64,000 nucleotides of DNA from an uncultured Chitinophagaceae bacterium (GCA_937981995.1 CALJNC010000011.1:1-64000); one strand, 5' to 3'. Shown: positions 26,139-36,530, numbered from the stretch's first letter. The notes: generated by a model from the sequence alone, not told the origin. A program made the numbers and translations.

Positions 26139-29132
26139 ATGGCCAACAGAAAAAAAATACACCTAAGCATAAGCCTTATTTTTTTTTCATTCATTGCTCT
26201 AGGTCAAAACAATTTTCGGTTTAAAAATATATCAATTAACCAAGGGCTTTCCCAGTCTACAGCATCCTCTATCGTTGAAGATTCAAAAGGAATTCTTTGG
26301 TTTGCCACTTTTGATGGACTTAACAAATACGACGGGAAAAATTTCAAAATTTTTAGAGCACAAGGTGCTTCAAAAATTAAACTAAAATCTTCTAAGATCA
26401 ACGATTTATTCTTAGCACAGAATAATCAATTACTCATTTTTAGCGACGGAGGATTAGATATACTTGATTTAAAAACCGAGCAACTTATAAGCAACGAGCT
26501 CACTAAAAAGTATAAAGTAAACGCGCCTTGTATCTATGACAAACAACATATTATTTTTAGCGATGAGTCTTTGGACCTAAAGCTATACAACCCTTTTAAT
26601 GGCAAAGTCAATCCGCTACTTTCCTATCCTAATAAAAGTGACTCCACCAATACAATAAGCGAAATCATTAAATACAAAAACAAGCTGATTCTGATTTCAG
26701 TAAAAAATATTATTCTAATACTAAATAAAAAAGGTGCTCTTTTACACCAATATGAAGTACAAGATATTTTACAAAAAGGTCAAGTATTTGGAAATAAACT
26801 CTTTGTATCTACTCGAAAAATTGGGTTAGTTGAAATCAATCTTGACTCTCATAAAGTTACTCCTTACAAGCATTCCTATGGCATACTCAATGTAGTAGAA
26901 ACAATACTTGTAGAAAAGCAACTATATGCTTTAACATATGGCCAAGGCATACTAGTCATAGATACTGCTAATTACAAAATACAGAAAAATGTAAGCAACA
27001 TTGTTGAAAATACTTACATAACAAGTAGCTATAAGGACCAACACAAAAATATTTGGATCGGAACAGATGGAAGCGGCTTAAACTTTTTCAATAAAAGCCA
27101 ACTCATCTTTAATAACATTATACCTGAGCACCTAGGATCTGTAAGAGGGATTGCAGATGGCGGAGATAAAATTTATATAGCAACATTTTCTGATGGTTGT
27201 TTTTCTTATGATCTTAAAACAAAAGAAACTGAGAAAGTATATCACAACACTGATAAAATTTGCAATGCCATAGCATACAGTGATGGTAAACTATGGATAG
27301 GCTATGATCACAATGGCGTGGACGTTTTTGACCTTGGATCTAAAAAAATTATTCATAGTATACCCTATTTACAAAAAAACTTATTATCTCAATTTAAATC
27401 TAGGATATACCGTATAGATAATCTAGATGAAGAGCATATGGTTATTTCTACCAGATGGGAAGGAATGGCGGTAGTAAATAAAACGAGCTATGAAATAACC
27501 AAAAAGATTAATCATACCAACACCCTACTTGAAAAATCAGATATCCGATATGTTGCACTAAGCAAGGATAAGCAAAAAGTATTTGTGGGTACAGTATTTG
27601 AAGGACTTGCCGTTTTTTCATACCCAGACTTTCAGCTCATAAAAAATATTCAATTTACTACCAAAGAACAAACAAAAATTTCAGTTAAACATATACGAGA
27701 GGATAAAGATGGTAACATTTGGATTGGAACGAATGGTACAGGCCTACTCGTTTTTGATAAAAATTACAATCAAATAGCACATTGGAACACAGAAAATCAT
27801 TTGAAAAACGACGTAGTATATTCCATACTCACTGAAAAAGAAAACGCAATTTGGCTAAGCAGTAACGAAGGCATAAGTCGTTTACAATACAAGAAAAAAG
27901 ATAAAGAATTTGAAATTACAGACATCCAAAATTTTAATATCAACAACGGTTTACAATCTAATGAATTTAATACAGGTGCTTATTGTCAAACGCAGAGTGG
28001 ATTCATTGCTTTTGGTGGATTAAATAACGTAAACGTATTCAATCCTAGCAGCTTAAAGTTTGACCGAAAAAACGGACAAGTTATTATCACAGATTTTTTT
28101 GTGAAAAACAAGATACTCAATACCAAAGAAGTTGTTCATTACATTGATCATGTTGAACTCAATCCAACTCAAAACGATATTGGACTTTCATTTATTGTAC
28201 CAGGTTATAACCAAGGACTTGAAATTGAGTACCGATACAAACTGAAGGGTTACCAAGAAACATGGCAGTACATAGGCAGCAGAAATAATATTGATTTTAC
28301 TAATTTACCCGCAGGCGATTACCAATTTCAAGTACAAGCGCGGTATGCTAATAATTTTTGGAGTAAGGACTTTACTGAACTTTGTTTTGAAATAGAAACG
28401 CCTTTTTATAAGTCCTGGTGGTTTTACTTACTTGTTATATTAGGCGGAATTCTGCTCGTAGGTAGCATCATAAGACTGCGATTTAATTATATAAAAGGGA
28501 CTAACAAAAACAAACTTCGTTTAATGATTGAATCTCAAGAGATTGAGCGAAGTAGAATTTCACGTGAGCTACATGATGATTTTGGCGGCCGCCTATCAAC
28601 CTTAAAACTTTTTATGGAAGCGATAAAAGTAAGGCCGGAGCAAGCACAAGAAATAGCACAGAATACAACTAAAATTATTGATCAATCTATCGTTGAGCTT
28701 CGTAATATCCTATTAAATCTTAGCCCAAAAACATTAAGCGACGACGGGCTAGAAATTGCTTTGCAGGAAATAAGTAATAGTATTAATAAAACAAAACTAC
28801 TACAGCTAAGCACCTCATACTCCATAACCAAGGAATTAAAATCTAGTGCCGCCATATCGATTTACAGAGTTGTTTTTGAGCTGATAAATAATACAATAAA
28901 GCATGCGCAAGCAAGTCAAATAGACATTTCACTTACTCAACGAAAAGATGCACTTGTACTACATTATGAAGACAACGGCATTGGATTACAAAACCACAAC
29001 AAGAGCAAAGGATATGGACTAGCTAATATACAAAACCACTTACAAGTGCATGATGCCGTTAGTTATGTTGATTCCAATCAAGGACAAGGCTATCACTTTA
29101 CGGCAGAGTTTCCTTTGGATGTTCTTATTTAA
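26139..29132 (+). CDS. Propeller-type sensor histidine kinase (Reg_prop, Y_Y_Y, HisKA_3)
   Basis: This is the sensor partner of the preceding regulator. The 997 residues contain a signal peptide (ending ALGQ), an extracytoplasmic propeller (about 25-680) with Reg_prop motifs such as SSIVEDSKGILWFATFDGLNKYDG and IREDKDGNIWIGTNGTGL, a Y_Y_Y domain (about 685-755), one transmembrane helix (about 759-780), HisKA_3 with His812 (SRELHDDFGGRLST) and HATPase_c (ELINNTIKHAQ, EDNGIGL, GYGLANI). Unlike the hybrid sensors of gut Bacteroides it has no fused receiver. ATG 26139 is preferred to a TTG at 26127. Confidence 0.93.
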   Translation: MANRKKIHLSISLIFFSFIALGQNNFRFKNISINQGLSQSTASSIVEDSKGILWFATFDGLNKYDGKNFKIFRAQGASKIKLKSSKINDLFLAQNNQLLIFSDGGLDILDLKTEQLISNELTKKYKVNAPCIYDKQHIIFSDESLDLKLYNPFNGKVNPLLSYPNKSDSTNTISEIIKYKNKLILISVKNIILILNKKGALLHQYEVQDILQKGQVFGNKLFVSTRKIGLVEINLDSHKVTPYKHSYGILNVVETILVEKQLYALTYGQGILVIDTANYKIQKNVSNIVENTYITSSYKDQHKNIWIGTDGSGLNFFNKSQLIFNNIIPEHLGSVRGIADGGDKIYIATFSDGCFSYDLKTKETEKVYHNTDKICNAIAYSDGKLWIGYDHNGVDVFDLGSKKIIHSIPYLQKNLLSQFKSRIYRIDNLDEEHMVISTRWEGMAVVNKTSYEITKKINHTNTLLEKSDIRYVALSKDKQKVFVGTVFEGLAVFSYPDFQLIKNIQFTTKEQTKISVKHIREDKDGNIWIGTNGTGLLVFDKNYNQIAHWNTENHLKNDVVYSILTEKENAIWLSSNEGISRLQYKKKDKEFEITDIQNFNINNGLQSNEFNTGAYCQTQSGFIAFGGLNNVNVFNPSSLKFDRKNGQVIITDFFVKNKILNTKEVVHYIDHVELNPTQNDIGLSFIVPGYNQGLEIEYRYKLKGYQETWQYIGSRNNIDFTNLPAGDYQFQVQARYANNFWSKDFTELCFEIETPFYKSWWFYLLVILGGILLVGSIIRLRFNYIKGTNKNKLRLMIESQEIERSRISRELHDDFGGRLSTLKLFMEAIKVRPEQAQEIAQNTTKIIDQSIVELRNILLNLSPKTLSDDGLEIALQEISNSINKTKLLQLSTSYSITKELKSSAAISIYRVVFELINNTIKHAQASQIDISLTQRKDALVLHYEDNGIGLQNHNKSKGYGLANIQNHLQVHDAVSYVDSNQGQGYHFTAEFPLDVLI

Positions 29133-29135
29133 AAG

Positions 29136-31154
29136 CTACAACTTCTTCTTCAAAGCCAACATTTGATCCCGCAGTTTTGCCGCTTCTATAAAATCTAAAT
29201 CCTTAGAAGCTTTTAGCATTTGCTTTTTGAGAGTTGCAATTGCTTTTTCTAATTGTTTGGGTGTGTTATAGCCTCCAAAATCTTCAGCTGCTACAGAGCT
29301 ATTTTCCTCCGGTTGCGCATAGTTCGCATACTCAGGGTTCTCTAATTTTATATCAAGTACCGCTGTTTGCTGCAGAACGTTTTCGATAGATTTTTTTACC
29401 GTCGTTGGTGTAATGCCATGCTGTTGATTATAGGCCATTTGCTTTATACGGCGCCTATCGGTTTCATCCATTGTACGCTGCATGCTGTCCGTTACCTTAT
29501 CTGCATAAAAAATAACTAAACCGTCTACATTACGCGCAGCACGACCGGCAGTTTGTGTAAGCGATCGTTCATCTCTTAAAAAGCCTTCTTTATCTGCATC
29601 TAAAATCGCTACTAAACTTACCTCAGGTAAATCCAAACCTTCTCTGAGAAGATTAACGCCAATCAATACATCAATATCACCCAAACGCAATTCGCGTAAA
29701 ATTTCAACACGTTCCAAAGCATCAATTTCACTGTGTAAATATTTACACTTAATATTTATATCTAAAAGGTACTTGGCTAATTCTTCACTTAGTTTTTTAG
29801 TAAGTGTTGTTACCAATACACGATCGCCTTTTCTTACTCTGTTATCTACTTCTTCTAATAAATCATCTATCTGATTTATACTTGGTCTTACTTCTATGGG
29901 TGGATCTAATAAACCAGTGGGTCTCACAACCTGATCAACATATTCTCCTTCGCAAATTTCTAACTCATATTTACCCGGTGTAGCACTTACAAATATGGAT
30001 TGATTCACCAAGTCTTCAAACTCCGTAAAGTTCAATGGTCTATTATCTAATGCACTAGGTAAACGAAAACCATAGTTTACCAAATTCAATTTTCGGGATT
30101 TATCTCCACCAAACATACCACTTACTTGCGGTATCGTTACATGGCTCTCATCAATCACCATGAGATAGTCATCGGGCAAATAATCTAATAAACAGAAAGG
30201 CCTTGTTCCCTGCTCTCTTCCATCCAAGAAACGCGAATAATTTTCAATCCCACTACAGTAACCTAATTCACGCATCATTTCTACATCATGCTCCACGCGC
30301 TCTTTGATACGTTGGGCTTCTATATGTTTTCCCTGCTCTTTAAAATAAGCTTCTTGTGCAATCATTTCATCCTGTATATCATAAATGATTTGATGTAATT
30401 GATCCTTGGGAGCTACATACATGGTTGCAGGATAAACAGCCGCATTTTGAACCGAATCAATTTTTTTACCTGATTCTATTTCTATGCTATGAATTTCTTC
30501 AATCTCATCATCAAAAAATATAAAGCGATAACCATAATCAACATAAGGAAGATTAATATCTACAGTATCACCTTTTACTCTAAATTGACCTCGGCTAAAC
30601 TCTTCAGTAGAACGTTCATATTGAGCTTCAACTAATCGATGTAAAAATTTATTGCGCCCATAATTTTCACCTTTTGATACTCTTACAATTCCACTACTAA
30701 ATGCGGTAGGATTTCCCATACCATAAATACATGAAACAGACGCTACCACTATTATATCCCTTCGGCCTGATAATAAATTTGCTGCTGCCCTCAACCGTAA
30801 TTTATCTAACTCCTCATTTATACTTAAGTCTTTTTCTATGTACGTATTACTTACTGGCATATAAGCCTCAGGTTGATAGTAATCATAATAACTTACAAAA
30901 TACTCAACCGCATTATTAGGAAAAAACTGTTTAAACTCACCATACAACTGAGCCACCAGTGTTTTATTGTGCGTAAGAATCAATGTTGGACGCGACACTT
31001 CTTTTATCACATTAGCTATAGTAAAGGTTTTACCACTCCCCGTTACACCTAATAATGTTTGGTGCGTTTCCTGATCATTTAAGCCCTTAACTAATTGCCT
31101 AATTGCTTGTGGCTGATCACCGGCAGGGTTAAAAGGAGATTGTAAATCAAACAT
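29136..31154 (-). CDS. uvrB: Excinuclease ABC subunit B
   Basis: UvrB is the damage-verifying helicase-like subunit of nucleotide excision repair. The 672 residues show Walker A (GVTGSGKT), the YYDYYQPEAY beta-hairpin region, DESH-type motif II (MVIDESH), motif VI (TAGRAARN) and a C-terminal UVR motif (LEKAIATLKKQM ... AKLRDQM). A TATTTTTA box ends 7 nt upstream of the ATG (31162-31169). uvrC lies 2.7 kb away on the same strand. Confidence 0.97.
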   Translation of the reverse strand: MFDLQSPFNPAGDQPQAIRQLVKGLNDQETHQTLLGVTGSGKTFTIANVIKEVSRPTLILTHNKTLVAQLYGEFKQFFPNNAVEYFVSYYDYYQPEAYMPVSNTYIEKDLSINEELDKLRLRAAANLLSGRRDIIVVASVSCIYGMGNPTAFSSGIVRVSKGENYGRNKFLHRLVEAQYERSTEEFSRGQFRVKGDTVDINLPYVDYGYRFIFFDDEIEEIHSIEIESGKKIDSVQNAAVYPATMYVAPKDQLHQIIYDIQDEMIAQEAYFKEQGKHIEAQRIKERVEHDVEMMRELGYCSGIENYSRFLDGREQGTRPFCLLDYLPDDYLMVIDESHVTIPQVSGMFGGDKSRKLNLVNYGFRLPSALDNRPLNFTEFEDLVNQSIFVSATPGKYELEICEGEYVDQVVRPTGLLDPPIEVRPSINQIDDLLEEVDNRVRKGDRVLVTTLTKKLSEELAKYLLDINIKCKYLHSEIDALERVEILRELRLGDIDVLIGVNLLREGLDLPEVSLVAILDADKEGFLRDERSLTQTAGRAARNVDGLVIFYADKVTDSMQRTMDETDRRRIKQMAYNQQHGITPTTVKKSIENVLQQTAVLDIKLENPEYANYAQPEENSSVAAEDFGGYNTPKQLEKAIATLKKQMLKASKDLDFIEAAKLRDQMLALKKKL

Positions 31155-31287
31155 TGCTTGGTAAAAATAGTTTTAATTAGCTTAGATGAGGAGATTATCC
31201 ATATTAGAAATGTACCACATCTCATTTCTACAATAATTGTTAAACTAAAGAAAGAATAAAAACAATGGAATTAATAAACCGAAAGGC

Positions 31288-31464
31288 CTATTCACTTACC
31301 TTCCAAACCATTTCACTCTCATAATTTGCTGCTACACCAAAGTCTCTTTCATCATTTAAAATCATAAAACAACAGTAACAAACAAAAAAAGCATACAGGC
31401 ATGCCATTAATACTAAAAGATATGTCATCCCACTGTCTAATTTTTTGTTTTGTTTGCTTTTCAT
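31288..31464 (-). CDS. Small 58-residue membrane protein
   Basis: An ATG at 31464 opens a 58-codon frame ending at 31288 in the otherwise empty 418-nt gap between uvrB and the TonB receptor. It starts with a polar basic stretch (MKSKQNKKLDSG), then one hydrophobic segment rich in Cys and aromatics (about residues 14-35), then an acidic tail (LNDERDFGVAANYESEMVWKVSE). This positive-inside single-span layout suggests a real small membrane protein. No homologue is known to me. Confidence 0.45.
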   Translation of the reverse strand: MKSKQNKKLDSGMTYLLVLMACLYAFFVCYCCFMILNDERDFGVAANYESEMVWKVSE

Positions 31465-31572
31465 GGCTTTTCTTTGCTTACTTGTTTAAACTAAGTACTT
31501 ATTCTTTGGTCAATACTAAGTTAACGATTGATTCATTAATATAGTGCACCTTTAAGAAAATTTTAAACTCCG

Positions 31573-33789
31573 ATGACAATAAGACATAGCATATTTACTT
31601 TTCTAGTTTTACTAGTGCCTGTTATGTGTGTTGCCCAAAAAGATTCTACCAAAAAAAAGAATAAAACCTTTGAACCTATAGTAATCTCAGGCAGCAAATT
31701 TTCGGAGAAAAAGAAAAACGTTGCGCAAAAAATTGACATTATAAATGCCAAAGAATTAAAGAAACTAAACACACAAACCACTGCCGATGTACTTACGCTA
31801 AGTGGTAAAGTATTTGTTCAAAAAAGTCAACAAGGAGGCGGGAGCCCTGTAATTAGAGGTTTTGAAGCAAGCCGTGTGCTTTTAATGATTGATGGCGTAC
31901 GATTAAACAATGCGATATACCGAAGCGGTCACCTACAAAATGTAATAACTGTAGATAACAATATGCTTAGCCGTGTAGAAATTCTTAGCGGACCAGCATC
32001 TACCTTATACGGAAGCGATGCATTGGGTGGTGTAGTTATGATGCAAACAAAAAACCCAAAGCTTTTACCTTTTTCGCCCACCTTAAAACTTAGTACCGCG
32101 AATGCGATGGCTCGTTTTACAACAGCTAATAAGGAAAAAACGGTTAGCGCAGGTTTCGGTTTTGGTAGTAGAAAATGGGGTACGCTTACAAACATTAGTG
32201 TATCAGATTATGATAATTTACGCCAAGGCAAATGGGACCCAAATAATCAATTGGCTACTTGGGGTAGAAATTTTTATGTAGATAGAATCAATGGAATAGA
32301 TAGTATTATAAAAACAAATAATAATCTTGAACAGAAATTTTCGGGTTATAGACAAATTGATATCCTTCAAAAAGTATCTTATGTTCCTTCCTTGCACAGC
32401 AAGCATTCATTAAACTATCAGTTCTCCACTACAAATGATATACCACGCTATGACCGCTTAACTCAAACAGATAATAGCGGACTACCAAATCATGCACAAT
32501 GGTACTACGGACCGCAGCGTAGAAATATGCTTGCGTACCAATACGACTATTTTGGCGAGAGAAAACTCTTCAATGATTTTAGAATCAATCTTAGCTACCA
32601 AGCTATACAAGAAAGTAGAAATACAAGAAGATTCCGAAATGATATAATTCAAAAACGTAAAGAAAAAATAAATATCCCAGCCATTAATATTGCCGCAAGA
32701 AAAAAAATTAAGAAACACGAAATTACTTATGGCGCCGATGCTCAATTTAATATTTTAAAATCATCAGCTATAGCTGAAAATATTTTTACCGGAAGCACAT
32801 CTCCTACTGATACGCGCTACCCTGATGGTGACAATACTATGAATCTCATGGGAGTATATGCTCAGCATGTATACAAATTTGGCAAAGGCAAGTTTGTGCT
32901 TAACGATGGCATACGACTCAATGCAACCACACTGCGTTCTACTATTGAAAACAATATTCTCAATCTACCATTTACTGAGATAAACGAAAACAATCAGGCC
33001 CTTACCGGCAATATTGGTTTGATTTATTTCCCCTCAAAAAAATGGAGAGTAAATGCAAATGTTTCAAGAGGTTTTAGATCCCCTAATATTGATGACTTGG
33101 GCAAAGTATTTGACAGCTTTACTGGCGAGCTCATTGTAGTACCCAATCAAAATTTAAAACCCGAGTTTACTAACAGTGCTGACATAGGTATTGAATACCG
33201 AGATAAAAAATATTACTTCAGTATATATGGTTTTTATACTCAATTTCAAAACGCTATTGTATTAGATGAGTTTGAGTTTAACGGACAAGATTCCCTTTTA
33301 TACAATGGTCAGCTAACCAAAGTATTTGCTAATCAGAATAAGGCAAAAGCCTACTTATACGGTGCCGGCTTTGAAACAAAAATTAAATTAAATAAGGCCT
33401 TTTCCTTTGCAGGAAATATTGCGTATACCTACGGAAGGTTTACAGAAAATGGAATAGAAGTTCCACTTGACCATGTGCCTCCTTTATACGGCAGAGCCTC
33501 AATAGCTTACGCTAAAGACAAACTAAGCCTAGATTTATTTTGCTTGTTTAATGGAGCAAAAACACTGGCTAATTACAACCCCAAAGGAGAGGACAATTTA
33601 AAATTTGCATTAGCTAATGGTACACCGTCTTGGTATAGTATCAACTTTCGTAGTAATTACGAAATCAATAGAAAATTCTCTGCGCAAGTAGGAATTGATA
33701 ATCTAATGGATAGAAATTATCGTCATTTTGCATCTGGTATTTCAAGTTCGGGCAGAAGCTTGATAATGAGCTTGCGTTACAAATACTAG
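31573..33789 (+). CDS. TonB-dependent outer-membrane receptor
   Basis: The 738 residues have a signal peptide (ending PVMCVAQ), a plug domain (about 40-165: FEPIVISGSKFSEKK, GSPVIRGFEASRVLLMIDGVRLNNAIYRSGH, SRVEILSGPASTLYGSDALGG) and a 22-strand-type barrel with the RGFRSPNIDDLGK signature, ending in an aromatic residue (LRYKY). The plug resembles heme or hemoglobin receptors, but the substrate cannot be fixed from sequence. There is no SusD partner and no N-terminal CarboxypepD_reg domain. No riboswitch or Fur box was recognised in the 108 nt upstream. Confidence 0.9.
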   Translation: MTIRHSIFTFLVLLVPVMCVAQKDSTKKKNKTFEPIVISGSKFSEKKKNVAQKIDIINAKELKKLNTQTTADVLTLSGKVFVQKSQQGGGSPVIRGFEASRVLLMIDGVRLNNAIYRSGHLQNVITVDNNMLSRVEILSGPASTLYGSDALGGVVMMQTKNPKLLPFSPTLKLSTANAMARFTTANKEKTVSAGFGFGSRKWGTLTNISVSDYDNLRQGKWDPNNQLATWGRNFYVDRINGIDSIIKTNNNLEQKFSGYRQIDILQKVSYVPSLHSKHSLNYQFSTTNDIPRYDRLTQTDNSGLPNHAQWYYGPQRRNMLAYQYDYFGERKLFNDFRINLSYQAIQESRNTRRFRNDIIQKRKEKINIPAINIAARKKIKKHEITYGADAQFNILKSSAIAENIFTGSTSPTDTRYPDGDNTMNLMGVYAQHVYKFGKGKFVLNDGIRLNATTLRSTIENNILNLPFTEINENNQALTGNIGLIYFPSKKWRVNANVSRGFRSPNIDDLGKVFDSFTGELIVVPNQNLKPEFTNSADIGIEYRDKKYYFSIYGFYTQFQNAIVLDEFEFNGQDSLLYNGQLTKVFANQNKAKAYLYGAGFETKIKLNKAFSFAGNIAYTYGRFTENGIEVPLDHVPPLYGRASIAYAKDKLSLDLFCLFNGAKTLANYNPKGEDNLKFALANGTPSWYSINFRSNYEINRKFSAQVGIDNLMDRNYRHFASGISSSGRSLIMSLRYKY

Positions 33790-33819
33790 CTTTTTGTTCA
33801 TAGTAGAATCGCTCTATTT

Positions 33820-35622
33820 TTAAGGTGAAGAATAATGATCAAAAATCAGCTTTGCTTTTGACTTGCCTAATTCCATTTCAAGTTCACACAATGTTGCGGC
33901 TTTCACCTTCTTTACAGACTTAAATTTCTTCAATAAGGTTTTAGCAGTCTCCTTACCTATTCCCTTAATGTCTTCTAATTCGTTTTTAATAATTCCCTTG
34001 CTTCTTTTATTCCTATGAAACGTAATACCAAAACGATGTACTTCATCACGTATCCTTCTTAGCAATTTTAGGCTTTCACTTTCATAGGGTAACTGCAACG
34101 AGTCTTTGTCTCCAGGAAAAAATATTTCTTCAATATTTTTAGCCAAGCCAATAATATTAATCTTACCCATAAGCTCAAGTTCCTGCAAAGCATCAATGGC
34201 AGAGTTTAATTGCCCTTTACCACCATCTATTACTACAAGCTGCGGCAAGTCTTGCTTCTCGTGCAACAAGCGACTATAACGCCTAAAAACAACCTCGCGC
34301 ATAGATGCAAAATCATCCGCTCCTACTACAGTTTTTATATTGTAGCGTCTATAATCTTTTTTACTGGGCATACCTCCTTTAAAGCACACCATACCCGCTA
34401 CTGGGTAACTCCCTTGAAAATTAGAATTATCAAAACACTCAATATGTGAAGGATAAAAAGGCAAACTCAAATCATCTTGTAATTGATCTAGCAATTCCTC
34501 TAAATCTTCAGTTGTTTTTTCCTTTATATGAAGAATTGATTTTCGCTTTTCCTCATTAAGTAAATGTTTAGCATTTTTGACAGACATGTCTAACAACTTT
34601 TTTCGATCACCTGCTTTGGGTATCCGCAACATGGCATCAATGGGTAAATGAATTTCGAATGGAAGTATAATTTCCTTGCAGGTACTATTAAATTTTTCAC
34701 GCAATGAAAGTATAATTTGCGGCAGAACATCTGCATCCGGCTCACCTAATTCCTTGGTAAAGGCCTGCGAAAAACTATGTACTATATTTCCTTGCAAAAT
34801 CATTAAGTAATTAACGTATACCCTATCGGCATTACTCTGCACACCTACAACCTCAGTATTATCCAATTTAGTATTTACTACAATTGAGCGTCTATTATAA
34901 TTTTTTATTTCAAATATTTTTTTCTTGAGCAGTTCGGCTTTTTCAAATTGCAAATCATCGGCATAGGCCATCATTTGCTTCTTATATACTTTTTCAAGCT
35001 CCGTATTTTTACCTTTTAATACGTCTTTTATTTGTGACACATGCCAATCATAATCCTCCTCAGTTTGTAGTCCAATACAAGGCGCCTTACAATTACCTAT
35101 ATGATATTGCAGGCAAGCCTTATACTTTTTTTTAGCTATTTGAGCAGGAGCTAAATTTAAATTACACGTACGCAAGGGTAAGGAACGCCTTAAAAATTTA
35201 AGTATTTCCCTTACAGCAAAAGCAGAGGTAAATGGTCCAATATATTCTGAGCCATCTTTGATTTTTTTTCTGGTAAGAAAAACCCTGGGAAAATTTTCGT
35301 TCTTTATTACAATATGAGGATAAGACTTATCATCTTTCAATGCAATATTATACTTCGGCCTATACTTTTTAATAAGTGTATTTTCAAGAAGTAAGGCATC
35401 ATACTCAGAGTTTACTATCGTAAACTTTATATCTACAAGCTCGTTTACTAATCGTTCGGTTTTAGTAAATCTATGATTCTGTGAAAAGTAAGAAGCAACT
35501 CGTTTACGTAAATTTTTTGCTTTGCCTACATAAATTACTTCTTTATTATCATTAAAATATTGATATACACCCGGCTCATGCGGGACCGAAGGGGCAATAT
35601 TTGAAAACTCTTCTTTGGTCAC
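33820..35622 (-). CDS. uvrC: Excinuclease ABC subunit C
   Basis: UvrC makes the dual incisions of nucleotide excision repair. The 600 residues show the GIY-YIG domain (about 13-95: PGVYQYFNDNKEVIYVGKAKNLRKR), a UVR motif (about 195-235), the RNase H-like nuclease core (ECFDNSNFQGSYPVAGMVCF, VVIDGGKGQL) and C-terminal helix-hairpin-helices (DIKGIGKETAKTLLKKFKS). Translation starts at GTG 35622, only 6 nt after the RES toxin stop, so it is probably co-transcribed with the toxin-antitoxin genes. Confidence 0.96.
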   Translation of the reverse strand: MTKEEFSNIAPSVPHEPGVYQYFNDNKEVIYVGKAKNLRKRVASYFSQNHRFTKTERLVNELVDIKFTIVNSEYDALLLENTLIKKYRPKYNIALKDDKSYPHIVIKNENFPRVFLTRKKIKDGSEYIGPFTSAFAVREILKFLRRSLPLRTCNLNLAPAQIAKKKYKACLQYHIGNCKAPCIGLQTEEDYDWHVSQIKDVLKGKNTELEKVYKKQMMAYADDLQFEKAELLKKKIFEIKNYNRRSIVVNTKLDNTEVVGVQSNADRVYVNYLMILQGNIVHSFSQAFTKELGEPDADVLPQIILSLREKFNSTCKEIILPFEIHLPIDAMLRIPKAGDRKKLLDMSVKNAKHLLNEEKRKSILHIKEKTTEDLEELLDQLQDDLSLPFYPSHIECFDNSNFQGSYPVAGMVCFKGGMPSKKDYRRYNIKTVVGADDFASMREVVFRRYSRLLHEKQDLPQLVVIDGGKGQLNSAIDALQELELMGKINIIGLAKNIEEIFFPGDKDSLQLPYESESLKLLRRIRDEVHRFGITFHRNKRSKGIIKNELEDIKGIGKETAKTLLKKFKSVKKVKAATLCELEMELGKSKAKLIFDHYSSP

Positions 35623-35628
35623 AATAAT

Positions 35629-36084
35629 TTAAAATAATCTCTCATCAAAAATAAACTTCTTTTGATCAACGATTTTAATTTTTTTAAAATCAGCATGCAT
35701 AGGATTAAACAAAAAATTACTTTCTTCAGGTATCACAATAGAAGGAACTTCCATTCCAATGTATTTACCCGTATCAACAAATTTTTTTCCTATAAATTGA
35801 GTTTCAGCATCCATTCTTTTTTCATTCCAACTTGCCGGTAATTGACGGCTAGTTACTTTTTTTATCGCTAGCCTATCAGGGATATTTATGGCAATCAAAT
35901 CATAATCCTGTTTAATATGAACTTTATCCAAATTTACCATCATCTCACAAAGCGCCAACGAACGATGCTGCGCCGTATATAACAAAGGAGTTCCCACAGG
36001 ATTCCAACGGCCACCATACAAACCAGCACCCGTACCTTTTAAGTCCTTACTATATTGCTTCGAGACAATTCTGTAAACTAGCAT
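35629..36084 (-). CDS. RES-domain toxin
   Basis: RES toxins of type II RES/Xre modules degrade NAD+ or modify proteins with it. The 151 residues carry the conserved Arg26 (GGRWNP), Glu47 (LCEMMV) and Ser in the VPSIVIPEESNFLFNP segment. The start overlaps the antitoxin stop by one base (TAATG), the usual order antitoxin then toxin. uvrC begins 6 nt downstream. Key residues look intact, so the toxin is likely active. Confidence 0.92.
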   Translation of the reverse strand: MLVYRIVSKQYSKDLKGTGAGLYGGRWNPVGTPLLYTAQHRSLALCEMMVNLDKVHIKQDYDLIAINIPDRLAIKKVTSRQLPASWNEKRMDAETQFIGKKFVDTGKYIGMEVPSIVIPEESNFLFNPMHADFKKIKIVDQKKFIFDERLF

Positions 36085-36530
36085 TAGGCAAATATTCCAT
36101 GGGCGTAACGCTTCAATTGAGTATAAACTAATTGAACACCATATGAGGTATCTAAAAAGTGCATTGGTACAGCATATTCAAATGCAAAAGCTGGCTTTTG
36201 AAGCCACTCGTATAAATCTTCTTTATCATTAAACACTTCCATACCGGCATCACATACTTCTGCGATTTCTAGTATTTTTTCTGAATGGATAGGCTTGAAA
36301 ACATGATGCTTAGATAGCGCATACCGTTGTAAAGATTTTGTAGACATTCCTAAAAGTGAAGCCCATTCTTCTTCTGTAAAAGGACAACGATTTTTTATGT
36401 AAGAAAATAACTTATAAGAAACGCCTTGTTTAATAGATTGAATAATGGTCATTCTATTATCAAATACTTTGCCGTAAGCAACCGCTACCTCTTCAATTTC
36501 TTGCTGTATCTTTTTAGGACTCTTGTACAT
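36084..36530 (-). CDS. Xre/MbcA/ParS-type antitoxin (DUF2384)
   Basis: The 148 residues have an N-terminal helical DNA-binding part (about 15-100: EEEWASLLGMSTKSLQRYAL) and a C-terminal DUF2384 toxin-binding domain (about 100-148: EVFNDKEDLYEWLQKPAFAF ... YGVQLVYTQLKRYAHGIF). It should neutralise the RES protein and repress their shared promoter. A TAAATTTG box lies 7 nt upstream of the ATG, flanked by two operator-like palindromes. Confidence 0.92.
   Translation of the reverse strand: MYKSPKKIQQEIEEVAVAYGKVFDNRMTIIQSIKQGVSYKLFSYIKNRCPFTEEEWASLLGMSTKSLQRYALSKHHVFKPIHSEKILEIAEVCDAGMEVFNDKEDLYEWLQKPAFAFEYAVPMHFLDTSYGVQLVYTQLKRYAHGIFA

Noticed and set aside
31465..31572. Possible cobalamin riboswitch or Fur box upstream of the TonB-dependent receptor
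   Set aside because: No conserved riboswitch core or Fur-like palindrome was recognised in the available 108 nt.
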